A DNA stretch of 64,000 nucleotides from assembly GCA_002683825.1 (NCBI GenBank), contig NYUD01000057.1, positions 186,001 to 250,000 on the forward strand. The letters are read 5' to 3'. This stretch comes from Planctomycetota bacterium (GTDB lineage: Bacteria; Planctomycetota; UBA1135; GCA-002686595). Of this stretch, positions 37,081 to 46,443 are shown one piece after another. The stretch's first letter is position 1. Each line of letters begins with the position of its first letter. Made by a program: the position numbers and the translations under genes. The notes beneath the pieces were generated by a model that was given only the letters and a program-made list of their open reading frames with translations, was not told the DNA's origin and ran no database searches.

Positions 37081-38484
37081 ATGTACGTTTTCCGCTCCCT
37101 CTCGCTCCTTTTCCTCACGGTTGCGGCCTGCACCAGCCCCCCCCAAGGGGGCGAGGACGTACGGATCTCCGTCCTCGATGGATTCATCCGCGAGGCCCTC
37201 TTCCACGGCCGAGCCTACGACCGTCTCGAGGAGTTGTGCACCGTGGCCCCGCACCGCCTTTCCGCTTCTACCGATGCGGCGGCCGCGATCGAATGGGCGC
37301 GGGCCACGATGGAGAAGGAGGGGTTCGAAAACATCCGGCTCGAACCCTGTGTCATTCCCCGCTGGGTGCGGGGGGCCACCGAACAGCTTTTCGTGGTGGA
37401 ACCCAAGGAGCACGCCGGCGAGCGCCTTGCGATTCTCGCCCTCGGCGGCAGCATCGCCACCCCGCCGGCCGGACTGGAGGCCGACGTGATCCAGGTGCAG
37501 AACTTCGAGGAGCTCACCCGTCGTGCCGAGGAGGCGCGGGGGAAGCTCGTGCTGTTCAACCGACCGATGGACAGTCGTCTGGTCGACCCGTTTCAGGCCT
37601 ACCGCGGTGCCGTGAACCAACGGGCCATCGGGGCCTCGAAAGCGGCTGCGGTTGGTGCTGTCGGTGCGATTTGCCGCTCCATGACCACCCGCCTCGACAA
37701 CGTTCCTCACACCGGTGGGATGCGCTACGCCAAGCGGGTTCCAAGGATTCCCTCGGCCGCGTGCAGCACCGAGGCAGCCGAGAGAATCGCCGGCTGGATC
37801 GATGCCGGCAAGCGCGTGCGTCTGCGCATGGTGCTGAACTGCCGCGAGGAGGACCCCGTCGGTTCGTTCAACGTTATCGGTGAGCTTACGGGGTGGGAGA
37901 AGCCCGAGGAAATCGTCGTTGTCGGCGGGCATCTGGACGCCTGGGACGTTGGACAGGGTGCGCACGACGATGGAGCGGGGTGCGTGCAATCCATCGAGGC
38001 CGTCTCCCTGGTCATGCGATTGGATCAACGACCCCGTCGCACCCTGCGGTGCGTGCTGTTCATGAATGAAGAAAACGGCACCGGGGGAGCCCGAGCTTAC
38101 GCCGCCGCACACGGTGCGGAGCACCACGTTCTTGCCATCGAGTCGGATCGCGGAGGGTTCACGCCGCGCGGGTTTACCAGCGATGCAAGGGGTGAGGTCT
38201 TTGACATTCTGCAGTCGCTGGTCGAGCTTCAGAAACGGACGGGAGCCGAAAAGCTCATTTCCGGCGGAGGAGGTGTGGATATCTCGCCCCTTGCGGCTTC
38301 GCACGTTCCGTTGGTGGGCTATCTGCCGGACGCCCAGCGCTATTTCGATCTGCATCACTCTGCGTCGGATACGCTGGACGAGGTCAACGAGCGGGAACTG
38401 GCCCTTGGAGCCGCGGCGATTGCGTCCCTCGCTTGGTTGGTGGCCGACTTGCCCGAGACCTTGCCGCCCAATCCCCCGCGCTAG
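37081..38484 (+). CDS. M28-family zinc metallopeptidase lipoprotein
   Basis: 467 residues with a lipoprotein signal (LFLTVAACTS). The M28 aminopeptidase ligands are visible: GGHLDAWDVGQGAHDDG (first His and bridging Asp), MNEENG (catalytic and ligand Glu), IESDRGG (Asp) and FDLHHSASDT (His). A PA-like insert precedes the catalytic domain, around residues 120-200. Probably a periplasmic carboxypeptidase Q-like enzyme that trims small peptides. Divergent from the ASPIC/UnbV gene. Confidence 0.92.
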   Translation: MYVFRSLSLLFLTVAACTSPPQGGEDVRISVLDGFIREALFHGRAYDRLEELCTVAPHRLSASTDAAAAIEWARATMEKEGFENIRLEPCVIPRWVRGATEQLFVVEPKEHAGERLAILALGGSIATPPAGLEADVIQVQNFEELTRRAEEARGKLVLFNRPMDSRLVDPFQAYRGAVNQRAIGASKAAAVGAVGAICRSMTTRLDNVPHTGGMRYAKRVPRIPSAACSTEAAERIAGWIDAGKRVRLRMVLNCREEDPVGSFNVIGELTGWEKPEEIVVVGGHLDAWDVGQGAHDDGAGCVQSIEAVSLVMRLDQRPRRTLRCVLFMNEENGTGGARAYAAAHGAEHHVLAIESDRGGFTPRGFTSDARGEVFDILQSLVELQKRTGAEKLISGGGGVDISPLAASHVPLVGYLPDAQRYFDLHHSASDTLDEVNERELALGAAAIASLAWLVADLPETLPPNPPR

Positions 38485-38502
38485 AGCACCGAGGAGGGCG
38501 AT

Positions 38503-39036
38503 GTGTTGACGCGGCTTCTGGATCTGGACGATCTCGAGCACTTTCTGGAGTTCTTCGTGGTTCAGAACAGCGAATCCGGGGCCGATGGAGACCCCTACTA
38601 GGGACCCTACGGGCGGGACGAAGCTCTCGTCATCGACGGGGTCCGCGAGCGCACGCGCGAGCGCTGGACCAAGTCGCTGGCCACGCCGGGGTGGCGTCGA
38701 GCCTGGGGGAGTTTCGATGGAGACCGGCTGGTGGGCAGTGCCAACGTAGCCGGTGGGGACTTGGCTGCGGGTCTGCATCGGGTCACCCTCGGTATGGGGA
38801 TCCTGCACGGCTATCGGCGCCAGGGAATCGGGACCTGTCTTCTGGACAGGGCCATCGAATGGTGTCGCGGCGAACCTTCGATCGTTTGGCTCGATCTGGG
38901 CGTCTTCGACGACAACCTGCCGGCCCAGGCCCTGTATCGAAAGAGCGGCTTCGAGGAGATCGGAAAGACCCCGGACCGCTGGCGAATCGATGGTCACAGG
39001 ATCGTTCAAACCGAGATGACCCTGCGCGTGGATTGA
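38503..39036 (+). pseudogene. GNAT acetyltransferase with internal amber codon
   Basis: From a GTG at 38503 with a GGAGG ribosome site, one frame reads as a complete ~177-residue GNAT-family protein: RLLDLDDLEHFLEFFV, then DGDPY, a TAG codon at 38599-38601, then GPYGRDEAL. Downstream are the acetyl-CoA motif YRRQGIGTCLLDRAIEW and the typical C-terminus NLPAQALYRKSGFEEIG. Both halves are in frame and have coherent codon use, so a point change (for example Trp TGG to TAG) is the simplest cause. It may be a recent pseudogene or a sequencing error. A shorter product could start after the stop but would lack the N-terminal strand. Confidence 0.75.
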
Positions 39037-39050
39037 GGTTCGACACCTGG

Positions 39051-39071
39051 GAGGTACGATTCACGTACCTC
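39051..39071. repeat. Perfect 8-bp inverted repeat, REP-like
   Basis: GAGGTACG, five-base loop ATTCA, CGTACCTC, followed by TGTCCCC. It lies 15 bases after the GNAT stop and about 27 before the S9 peptidase start. No T-run follows, so it is either a weak terminator or an extragenic palindrome; it shares the TGTCCCC edge with the hairpin at 8644-8667. Confidence 0.5.
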
Positions 39072-39097
39072 TGTCCCCGTTCCGGAGCTCATGGAAC

Positions 39098-41227
39098 ATG
39101 CGTAATCAAAGGGTGTTGTTGCCCTTCCTCGTTCTCATCGGTGGCTGCAAGACCGAAGAGGTCCTCCTGTCGGATTCGAAACCGACGCCGGTAGAAGCCC
39201 CGAACGCGCGCGTGGAGGCCCGGCGGCTGAAGGCCCACGGGGATGTGCGCATCGACAACTACTACTGGTTGCGCCGGCGCGGGAGTGAGGAGGTGCTCGA
39301 TTATCTCAAGGCCGAGAACGCCTATGTGGAGAGTCGATTGGCGCACACGAAGGCGCTTCAGAAAGAGCTTTTCGACGAAATGGTTGGCCGCGTTCGGCAG
39401 GACGACGCGACGGTGCCTTATCGATTGGGCGACTACCTCTACTACACGCGCTTTGAAGAGGGTAAGCAGTATCCGATCCATTGCCGGCGTTCCGTCGCCC
39501 GGAATCGAGAACAGGTCCTGCTGAATCTCAACTCGATGGCGGAGGAGGGCGGCTATCTGGGCGTCGGTCGGCGCGTCGTCAGCCCGGATCAGCAACGGAT
39601 CGCCTACGGTGTGGACCGAATCGGTCGTCGAATCTACACCATCGAGGTGAAGGACCTTGCGAGCGGAGCGATCGTCGATAGTGTCCCCGACGTGACCAGC
39701 AATGTGGTCTGGGCAGAGGATGGCGAGACCCTGTTCTACACCAAGCAGGATCCGGAAACGCTTCGTACCTTCCAGATCTGGAGGCACGTGGTAGGGCAAT
39801 CCGGCAAAGACCAGCTGGTCTTCGAGGAGGACGATACCGAGTTCAGTTGTTTTGTGACGAAGACCCGCTCGCGGCGCTTCCTGCTCATCGGTTGCAGTCA
39901 AACCTTGACGAGCGAATACCGCATTCTGGAAGCGGACAACCCGATGGGGGCCTTCCGCGTCGTTGCGCCGCGTCAACGCGGCCACGAATACTCGGTCGAT
40001 CACCACGGCGACCACCTGTACATGGTTTCGAACCTCGATGCCGAAAACTTCCGTTTGATGCGGGCACCGCTCGATTCGTCAGGGATCTCCACGTGGGAGG
40101 AGTTGATCCCGCATCGCGTGAACGTCTTGCTGGAAGACGTCGAATTCTTCCGTAGCCATATGGTCGTTTCCGAACGTTCGGGCGGACTCGTTCGACTGCG
40201 CGTCATCGGCATGAACGGAGGCGACGAATACCAGATCGAATTCGATGAGCCTGCATACACGATCGCCGCCACGGACAACCCTGAATTCGACACGCAGTTT
40301 CTCCGCTATACCTATTCTTCGTTGACGACTCCGCGCTCGGTCTACGACCACAACCTCAAAACGCGCAAACGGATTCTCAAGAAGCGCCAGGAGGTCATGG
40401 GCGGGTTCGACCCGGCAAACTACCGCACCGAAAGATTGCACGCGACCGCCGACGACGGAGCCCTGGTGCCGATATCGCTGGTCTACAGGATGCCCTTCGC
40501 GAAGGACGGCCGCAGGCCGCTCTTGCTCTACGGGTATGGCTCCTACGGCTACAGCATCGATGCGCGCTTCAGTCCGAACCTGATTTCGCTTCTCGACCGG
40601 GGATTCGCCTACGCGATCGCGCACATTCGGGGCGGACAAGAGCTCGGACGGCGCTGGTACGAAGACGGCAAGTTGCTAAACAAACAGAACACTTTCACCG
40701 ACTTCATCGCCAGTGGCGACTTTCTGGCGAAGGAAGGCTACACGAGTCCGGACCGTCTATTCGCCCTGGGGGGCAGCGCCGGAGGCCTGTTGATAGGCGC
40801 GGTGATCAACCAGGCGCCACAGCTCTTTCACGGCGTTGTCGCCGCCGTTCCCTTCGTCGATGTCGTGACGACCATGCTCGATGATTCGATTCCCCTGACC
40901 ACCTCCGAATACGACGAGTGGGGGAACCCGAACGACAAGACCTACTACGACTACATGCTCTCGTACTCCCCGTACGACCAGGTCAGCGCCCAGGACTATC
41001 CGCACCTCCTGGTGACGACGGGCCTTCACGATTCACAGGTGCAATACTGGGAGCCTGCCAAGTGGGTCGCCAAGCTGCGGGCCATGAAGACAGGGGATGA
41101 TCTTCTGCTGTTCAAGACCGAGATGGAGGCGGGGCACGGCGGGGCCTCGGGGCGCTATCGCCGCTATGAAGAACAGGCTTTGATCTACGCTTTCTTACTG
41201 GAGCTCGCCCCTGGACCGAGGCCTTAG
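39098..41227 (+). CDS. S9 prolyl oligopeptidase family lipoprotein (oligopeptidase B-like)
   Basis: 709 residues with a lipoprotein signal (PFLVLIGGCKTE). The N-terminal ~410 residues form the propeller that gates the active site; RLKAHGDVRIDNYYWLR is typical of oligopeptidase B. The catalytic alpha/beta hydrolase holds Ser560 in GGSAGG, then VVAAVPFVDVVTTMLD and EYDEWGNPND (S9A signatures), Asp in GLHDSQVQYWEP and His in EAGHGG near the end. It cleaves short peptides, probably after basic residues. Lipidation is unusual, since oligopeptidase B is normally cytoplasmic. Confidence 0.93.
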   Translation: MRNQRVLLPFLVLIGGCKTEEVLLSDSKPTPVEAPNARVEARRLKAHGDVRIDNYYWLRRRGSEEVLDYLKAENAYVESRLAHTKALQKELFDEMVGRVRQDDATVPYRLGDYLYYTRFEEGKQYPIHCRRSVARNREQVLLNLNSMAEEGGYLGVGRRVVSPDQQRIAYGVDRIGRRIYTIEVKDLASGAIVDSVPDVTSNVVWAEDGETLFYTKQDPETLRTFQIWRHVVGQSGKDQLVFEEDDTEFSCFVTKTRSRRFLLIGCSQTLTSEYRILEADNPMGAFRVVAPRQRGHEYSVDHHGDHLYMVSNLDAENFRLMRAPLDSSGISTWEELIPHRVNVLLEDVEFFRSHMVVSERSGGLVRLRVIGMNGGDEYQIEFDEPAYTIAATDNPEFDTQFLRYTYSSLTTPRSVYDHNLKTRKRILKKRQEVMGGFDPANYRTERLHATADDGALVPISLVYRMPFAKDGRRPLLLYGYGSYGYSIDARFSPNLISLLDRGFAYAIAHIRGGQELGRRWYEDGKLLNKQNTFTDFIASGDFLAKEGYTSPDRLFALGGSAGGLLIGAVINQAPQLFHGVVAAVPFVDVVTTMLDDSIPLTTSEYDEWGNPNDKTYYDYMLSYSPYDQVSAQDYPHLLVTTGLHDSQVQYWEPAKWVAKLRAMKTGDDLLLFKTEMEAGHGGASGRYRRYEEQALIYAFLLELAPGPRP

Positions 41228-41337
41228 CACCGAAACGAACGCTCGGATCCACCAGAGCCCTTCGCCTTGCGCGAGAGCACCGCATTCGACCAAGGCGACG
41301 GCCGTCTCACACGACCGAAGGGTGCCCGTCCGCCGGG

Positions 41338-41994
41338 CTACCACGACCGCGGCATGCGCAGGAGCTCGACGAGCTCGCTCTCGGCGGGCGAATAGAGCTC
41401 GATGAGATCGGCGATGTAGAAGTCCAGCTCGTCGCGATTCGCGGCGTAGATCGAATCCTGGGCTGCCAGGCTTTGCGCCGAGAGGCGCGATGTGGCTTGC
41501 GGGCCCACTCCCTGGGCTTCTGCGAGTGCGAGTTCCTGCGCGATGCGGGCGGCATCGACGCGTTCGGGCAGTTCGGGCGTGCCGAACCAGATCGGAACCG
41601 AGGTCGGGTCGAGGTCGACGTTTCCGTTCGCGAGCACGCCGGCCGGCACCAGGGCGACGAGATGCCCGGATGGATATGCGCCGTTGCAACGTTCCGCGGT
41701 TTGATCGCCGACGTAGAGTACCGCCTCGTATGTCTGGCGCGGCTGGACCAACTTGGGGTCGGTCTTCAAGACGAGGAGAAATCCGGACTGGACTTCAGGG
41801 CGCTCGTTGCGCCATTCGAAGGTGAAAGGCTGGTCGAGCTGAAAGGACTGGGCGTGGAGTATTTCGACCGGTGTTGTCGCCGGATTCGCGGGCAGCGCTG
41901 TGAGGTCTTGGTGGCGCTGGCGGTTTGCGATCGCGCCGCCGATCAAGCCGACGCCGCAGAGGAGGCAAATAAGGGAAGTCTTGATGCGCGACAT
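41338..41994 (-). CDS. Membrane-anchored protein of unknown function
   Basis: 218 residues. An N-terminal hydrophobic helix (LICLLCGVGLIGGAIA) suggests export or anchoring. A beta-rich domain follows (about residues 45-150; FTFEWRN, SGFLLVLKTDP, YEAVLYVGD, HLVALVPAG), then a helical C-terminus. No known motif. It starts 3 bases after the stop of the secreted hydrolase gene, so the two are co-expressed and may interact. Alternative roles, such as sugar or peptide binding, cannot be tested from sequence alone. Confidence 0.75.
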   Translation of the reverse strand: MSRIKTSLICLLCGVGLIGGAIANRQRHQDLTALPANPATTPVEILHAQSFQLDQPFTFEWRNERPEVQSGFLLVLKTDPKLVQPRQTYEAVLYVGDQTAERCNGAYPSGHLVALVPAGVLANGNVDLDPTSVPIWFGTPELPERVDAARIAQELALAEAQGVGPQATSRLSAQSLAAQDSIYAANRDELDFYIADLIELYSPAESELVELLRMPRSW

Positions 41995-41997
41995 GGC

Positions 41998-44046
41998 CTA
42001 CTCGTGTGTGAATTCGATTTCGTCGAGTCCGATGCGACCCTGTGAAGAGCCGAAACCGGGGCCGAAGAGAAAACCGACGACGGCGATGCGCGTCAGGTCG
42101 AGCCGGCGTCCGTCGCTCCTGAAATCCTCGAGGCGGACGCGAATGGTCTCGAACTCGTTCGCCCAGCCACGCAGGTTCATTCCGCCGCAGCGTGGACGTT
42201 GGTAGGGCTCCTCGATGCCGCCCCCGTAGGCACCGATGCGAATGGTGCTGGAGCGGCCGTCGAAGTCGATCAATTCGACCGAGAGGTCCAGGTCCTCGAG
42301 TACGACCGTCGTCAGAGGATCGCGAGCAGCCTGGGCGGCACGAAACGATAGGTATGCGAAGCCCGAGAGGTCTCTCTGCGCCTGGGGAACCTGAAAGAGC
42401 AAAACCTCGTCCGCCCCATCCCACTCGAAGACGATGCCGCTGCTGTCATCACCGTTTCCGGCGAGCGTCATGGCGTTCATCGAGAGCGGGTCGGAGGGAT
42501 TGAACGAGTTGTTGGGATCGTCGAAGCGGCCCTCCAAGACCTCAGCCAGGCTCGTGAGCATGGCTCCTCCGGAACTGGAGACATCGACGGCGGGGTTACT
42601 CTGGAAATCGTCCAGAACGAACTTCCCGCTGGCCGGGTGCTCCTGATACATGAGGTCGACGACCACGCAATCGTCCAGTGGTGCCCCGCTGGGCCGCAAA
42701 TCCTCCCACTGGCGCCACAAGAACTCCTGGGCGGCAGGGTCGCCTTCGAGCACCCACTTGACCAGGGGCAGGAAGTAGCCACGCATAATGTCGTGCGTCT
42801 GCAGCCGTCCGACCCGGCACGGTCCCATGGCGACCGAGGGGCCTCCGCCGTCGTGGAAGTCCCCGTGCCCGACCCCGTGCAACGAGATCGAGTAGCGTTC
42901 ACCATCGGCGCGCTCGTGGAGATGGAACGTCTGACAGACGTTGCAGACGGCGCAACCGTTGACGTCGTTGTCCGCTCCACCGGTCCACAAGTGATAGGGC
43001 ACGTCGCCGATGTCCGTGCTAGGGCCTCCGAAATCCGTCGGTGCGATGCTGGAGACAAGCTTGATGTCTTCGGGACCGAACTCTTCGAAGACTTGACCAT
43101 CGAGGAGCCGTCGATAGGCGATGACGACGCCTTCGCCTCCGCGGCTGTGACCGATCCAGACGATATTGTCACGATCGATGTGTCCGTCGAGGACGCCGCT
43201 GAGGATCGTATCGAGATTTCCGAGCAGATGATTTGTATTCGAGAGCGTGGTCGTAGCGGCCGCCCCGGGGCCCGGACCGGTGTTGTTTCTGTGGCTCATG
43301 ACCACGTAGCCCCAGGACGACATGTGGGAGCCCAGGTGGTCGTACCAGCGATGGTCGTGTCCGTTGCCGTGGCTCACCACGATCAATGGGAGCTCGCCCA
43401 GGGACGCGATGTTATCCGGGTAGTAGATGTCCTGCTGCAGAAAGCCGCCGCCGTTGTACAGCTCTTCGACGCCTTGGTAGGGGCCGGGGGCGGCGAGATC
43501 CGCGACGATGTAGAACCCCGCGCGCTTTGCGTTTCCGTCGATGAGGTCGGGGGCGTCGAAGCGCGAGTTACGGTTGATATCCACGATGACGTCGTAGGCC
43601 GTGCCGATCGACGTCGTACCCGTGGCGCCCGCGAGGGTTCCAGGGTCGATCGTGAAAATGCCGTCCTTGACCGAGCGAAGCGGGACCACCACCGTCTTGG
43701 GGAAGTCGGTGGCGGGAAAGAGCTCGTCGCCCACCTGTGTCGAGGCGTGGGTGACGATGTAGATATCGACTTGTTTTTGCCTCAGCGTCGGGAACACGCC
43801 CGGATCGAGGGCGACCTGAATCGGATCGCCTTCGTTGAAGGTGTTGACGTACTGGAAATAGGGGTAGGCCAGGAGCCGTTTGCCCGCGAGGGCAAACGCG
43901 CCCGGGTCCAGCTCGCTCGGGGAAGAAGAAGCCCAATCGGTCTGTTGGGCCGAGACGGGAAGTGAAGCGAGAAGGGCGGTGAGGAGGAGGAACCTGTTTC
44001 GGGACAAGAGGCACACCGATCGAACGGAGGACGAGGTACGTAGCAT
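41998..44046 (-). CDS. Secreted alpha/beta hydrolase with C-terminal carbohydrate-binding-like domain
   Basis: 682 residues with a signal peptide (LLLTALLASLPVSAQ). The catalytic fold is visible in LIVVSHGNGHDHRW, the nucleophile elbow GHSRGGEG (Ser) and the His region HGVGHGDFHD. An insert contains a Cys pair (CAVCNVC). The last ~200 residues are a beta sandwich with a polysaccharide-binding look (FVLDDFQSNPAVDVSSSGG and RIGLDEIEFTHE), close to CIA30/CBM-type domains. Probably an exported esterase or polysaccharide depolymerase-like enzyme. Operon with the small membrane protein at 41338. Confidence 0.85.
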   Translation of the reverse strand: MLRTSSSVRSVCLLSRNRFLLLTALLASLPVSAQQTDWASSSPSELDPGAFALAGKRLLAYPYFQYVNTFNEGDPIQVALDPGVFPTLRQKQVDIYIVTHASTQVGDELFPATDFPKTVVVPLRSVKDGIFTIDPGTLAGATGTTSIGTAYDVIVDINRNSRFDAPDLIDGNAKRAGFYIVADLAAPGPYQGVEELYNGGGFLQQDIYYPDNIASLGELPLIVVSHGNGHDHRWYDHLGSHMSSWGYVVMSHRNNTGPGPGAAATTTLSNTNHLLGNLDTILSGVLDGHIDRDNIVWIGHSRGGEGVVIAYRRLLDGQVFEEFGPEDIKLVSSIAPTDFGGPSTDIGDVPYHLWTGGADNDVNGCAVCNVCQTFHLHERADGERYSISLHGVGHGDFHDGGGPSVAMGPCRVGRLQTHDIMRGYFLPLVKWVLEGDPAAQEFLWRQWEDLRPSGAPLDDCVVVDLMYQEHPASGKFVLDDFQSNPAVDVSSSGGAMLTSLAEVLEGRFDDPNNSFNPSDPLSMNAMTLAGNGDDSSGIVFEWDGADEVLLFQVPQAQRDLSGFAYLSFRAAQAARDPLTTVVLEDLDLSVELIDFDGRSSTIRIGAYGGGIEEPYQRPRCGGMNLRGWANEFETIRVRLEDFRSDGRRLDLTRIAVVGFLFGPGFGSSQGRIGLDEIEFTHE

Positions 44047-44168
44047 CGCGAAGGAAGCGCCTCAGGATACCAGGGCTTTTGATCTGGATGGCGTCGGATT
44101 CGTCGCATTCGCCACCCGCAGGAGGCCGTTGAGACGCAACTCGAACTTCTGCGGGGCAGGGAGGCCTT

Positions 44169-45938
44169 CTAGCGGAGAGGCGGCGCGCCGCCGGCGTTGT
44201 CCCGTCTCGCTCGGCGGCCTTCCAAGCGCCTTTGCACCGAGTCCAGATTCGACCGCGCCTCACGATACTCGCGATCGATTTCCAGGGCGCGTTCAAAGGC
44301 TCTTGCTGCGGCGGTCAGCTTGCCGCTCTTCATGAGAATGACCCCCAGATTGTTGTGCCCCTGCGCATAGGCGGGGTCGATCGAGACGGCGCGCTCCACA
44401 TGGGCCCGCGCTCCCTTTAAATCTCCCCCCGCGGCGAGGGCGACCCCGATGTTGCAGATCACCTCGGCATTGTCGGGCTCTACGGCCAGGACTTTTTCGA
44501 GCTTTGCAATGGCCTCCTTTGGCTGTCCCCTTTCCATGTAGACTCCGGCGAGGTTGACCAATGCGCGAACGTTTCCGGGCTTCAGAATCAGCGCCCTTTC
44601 CAGTGCCTCCTGCGCGGCGCTCAGGTTGTTTTCCTCCTTCACATAGGCGATGCCCAGATTGATGAAGGCGCGTTGGTTGTGGGGAGCGTTGCTGGCCACG
44701 GTTTCCCAGAGGGAGACGGCGCTGCGGTAGTCCTCGTTCCGGCGCACCGTCCATGATGCCAACACGGCGGTAGCGACGAACGTCAAGCATGCGGGGGCCC
44801 AGGCGGGTACGGCGCTCCAGCTCCTTGCAGCGCGCCGAACGCCCAGGACCAAGAGTGCGAGCACCACGGCCGATGGGAGATACATGCGATGCTCGAAAGC
44901 GAGATCCGCAATGGGCATGAAGCTGGAGGAGGGCGCCAGAATGAGAAAGAAGCTCGCCCCCAAGAAGCCCAGCCCCGGTCGGTAGTACAGGGCCCAGAGG
45001 GTCGCGCCGGCGATGATCGACATGGTCACGGTGGGTAGCACGAGGGCTCGCAAGCCCCGGGCCACCGGCCATGCGTAGTCGAACACCTGCGGGTGAGGCC
45101 ACAGGAGCAAGCCCAGGTAGTGCAACAGCACGCCTGGTTGGCTCCATAGATAGTCCAACCCCGAGGAAGCCGGGCGTTCGACGAACCCGGCTTCTTCCGG
45201 ATTCCACAGGTTCCCCCCCATGGCGGCAAACAGGGCGCCCCAGGAAAGAGCCAGTCCGATATACAACCCAAAACGCAGTTCAAGCGCCCTGCGAAACGAC
45301 CCTGCGAGAAAGGTGCGGTCAAAGAGCAAGGCGACGATCGGAGCGCTGACCATCACCTGTTTGGTGCCCATACCGAGTGCGCAAACGATACAGGCGAGCA
45401 TGCCCCACGCGAACGGTCGCTTTCCGCTCGCGCAACGAGCCACAGCGTAAATGGTGAGCAGATAGAAGAAGCTCATCAGGGACTCGTGGCGCTGGACGAT
45501 GTAGGTCACCGCCTGCGTCTGCAGCGGATGGACCGCCCAGAGGGCCGCGATCGCCAGGGCCGTCGCATCTTTCGGGCTACTTTGTCTCCCGGCTTTTCCG
45601 TTCGAGAGAGCTCGTCGCGCCACGCCGAACAGAAGAAGCGCGCAGCCCATGTGGATGAGCACGTTGCCGAGGTGATAGCCGAGCGTGTTCAGGCCGCCGA
45701 TCGCATAGTTGATCGCGAACGAGAACTCGGCGATGGGCCGTTCCGTGGAGGCCAGGAGCTCCCGAGGAGGCCATGGAGCCCGGATCAGCAGGTTGTCGGC
45801 GATGTTGGGACCGTCGTCCAGGACGAAAGGACCCCGGAGACTGTTCGCGTAGGTTGCCGCGACCAAGAGTGCCAGGCAAAGCGCTGCCCAGCGGGGGGGC
45901 GGTGTGTGGAGATTCAAGTGGCTGGCGGGCGTTTCCAC
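44169..45938 (-). CDS. TMTC-like polytopic membrane protein with TPR tail
   Basis: 589 residues. About ten membrane helices occupy the first ~400 residues (starting LCLALLVAATYANSL, then VLDDGPNIADNLLIRAP, a loop typical of TMTC/PMT-like proteins). At least three tetratricopeptide repeats follow (NNLSAAQEALERALILKP and NLGVILMKSGKLTAAARAFERAL). In eukaryotes TMTC proteins O-mannosylate cadherins; bacterial homologues are uncharacterised. It is divergent from the DUF2304/GT2 pair, which could supply a polyprenyl-mannose donor. Confidence 0.85.
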   Translation of the reverse strand: METPASHLNLHTPPPRWAALCLALLVAATYANSLRGPFVLDDGPNIADNLLIRAPWPPRELLASTERPIAEFSFAINYAIGGLNTLGYHLGNVLIHMGCALLLFGVARRALSNGKAGRQSSPKDATALAIAALWAVHPLQTQAVTYIVQRHESLMSFFYLLTIYAVARCASGKRPFAWGMLACIVCALGMGTKQVMVSAPIVALLFDRTFLAGSFRRALELRFGLYIGLALSWGALFAAMGGNLWNPEEAGFVERPASSGLDYLWSQPGVLLHYLGLLLWPHPQVFDYAWPVARGLRALVLPTVTMSIIAGATLWALYYRPGLGFLGASFFLILAPSSSFMPIADLAFEHRMYLPSAVVLALLVLGVRRAARSWSAVPAWAPACLTFVATAVLASWTVRRNEDYRSAVSLWETVASNAPHNQRAFINLGIAYVKEENNLSAAQEALERALILKPGNVRALVNLAGVYMERGQPKEAIAKLEKVLAVEPDNAEVICNIGVALAAGGDLKGARAHVERAVSIDPAYAQGHNNLGVILMKSGKLTAAARAFERALEIDREYREARSNLDSVQRRLEGRRARRDNAGGAPPLR

Positions 45939-46023
45939 GGGAGGCCGTGCAGCCTATCCTATCGTCGCTTCCATCCGGGCATTCGAACCACTTCTTCAGC
46001 GGGCTACCAGAGGTCAAGGATCC

Positions 46024-46443
46024 ATGAGCGAACAAGAGCTCGCCGAACTTCGCCACGCGCTTCTCAACGCACCCGAGTCGGGTGTAACCCAGGCGATCGC
46101 CATCCTCTTCAGCCTGATGCTGATCGTCGCCGTTCTTTGGCTGGTGAAACGCCGAAAGCTGCGCGAGGAGTACACGCCCATCTGGCTCGGAGTCGCGCTC
46201 GCCGTCTTCGCCGTCACGGTCGAGCTGGACCTCCTGCGAGTGATCACGCGGATGATCGGAGCCTGGACTCCGAGCTCGACCATCTTCTTTCTGGGCGAGC
46301 TTTTCCTGGTCGTGATCTGCCTCAACTATGCCGTCAGGCTGTCGCGCATGAGCGTGCAGATGAAATCCCTGGCCCAGGAGGTGGCGCTGCTGCGCGCCGG
46401 GCGAGAATCCGGGGCGCGATTCAGCGGGGAAGCCGACGCGTGA
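46024..46443 (+). CDS. DUF2304 membrane protein
   Basis: 139 residues from the ATG at 46024, preceded by AAGGA. Three membrane helices: AIAILFSLMLIVAVLWLV, LGVALAVFAVTVELDLL and FFLGELFLVVICLNYAV, then a cytoplasmic coiled coil (MKSLAQEVALLRAGRE). DUF2304 proteins are often paired with GT2 glycosyltransferases of the dolichyl-phosphate mannose synthase type, as here. The gene overlaps the GT2 start (GTGA). Probably stabilises the transferase at the membrane. Confidence 0.9.
   Translation: MSEQELAELRHALLNAPESGVTQAIAILFSLMLIVAVLWLVKRRKLREEYTPIWLGVALAVFAVTVELDLLRVITRMIGAWTPSSTIFFLGELFLVVICLNYAVRLSRMSVQMKSLAQEVALLRAGRESGARFSGEADA

Noticed and set aside
36952..39009. Long antisense open frame over the M28 and GNAT genes
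   Set aside because: It spans two genes on the other strand with clear catalytic motifs, and shows no recognisable domain.
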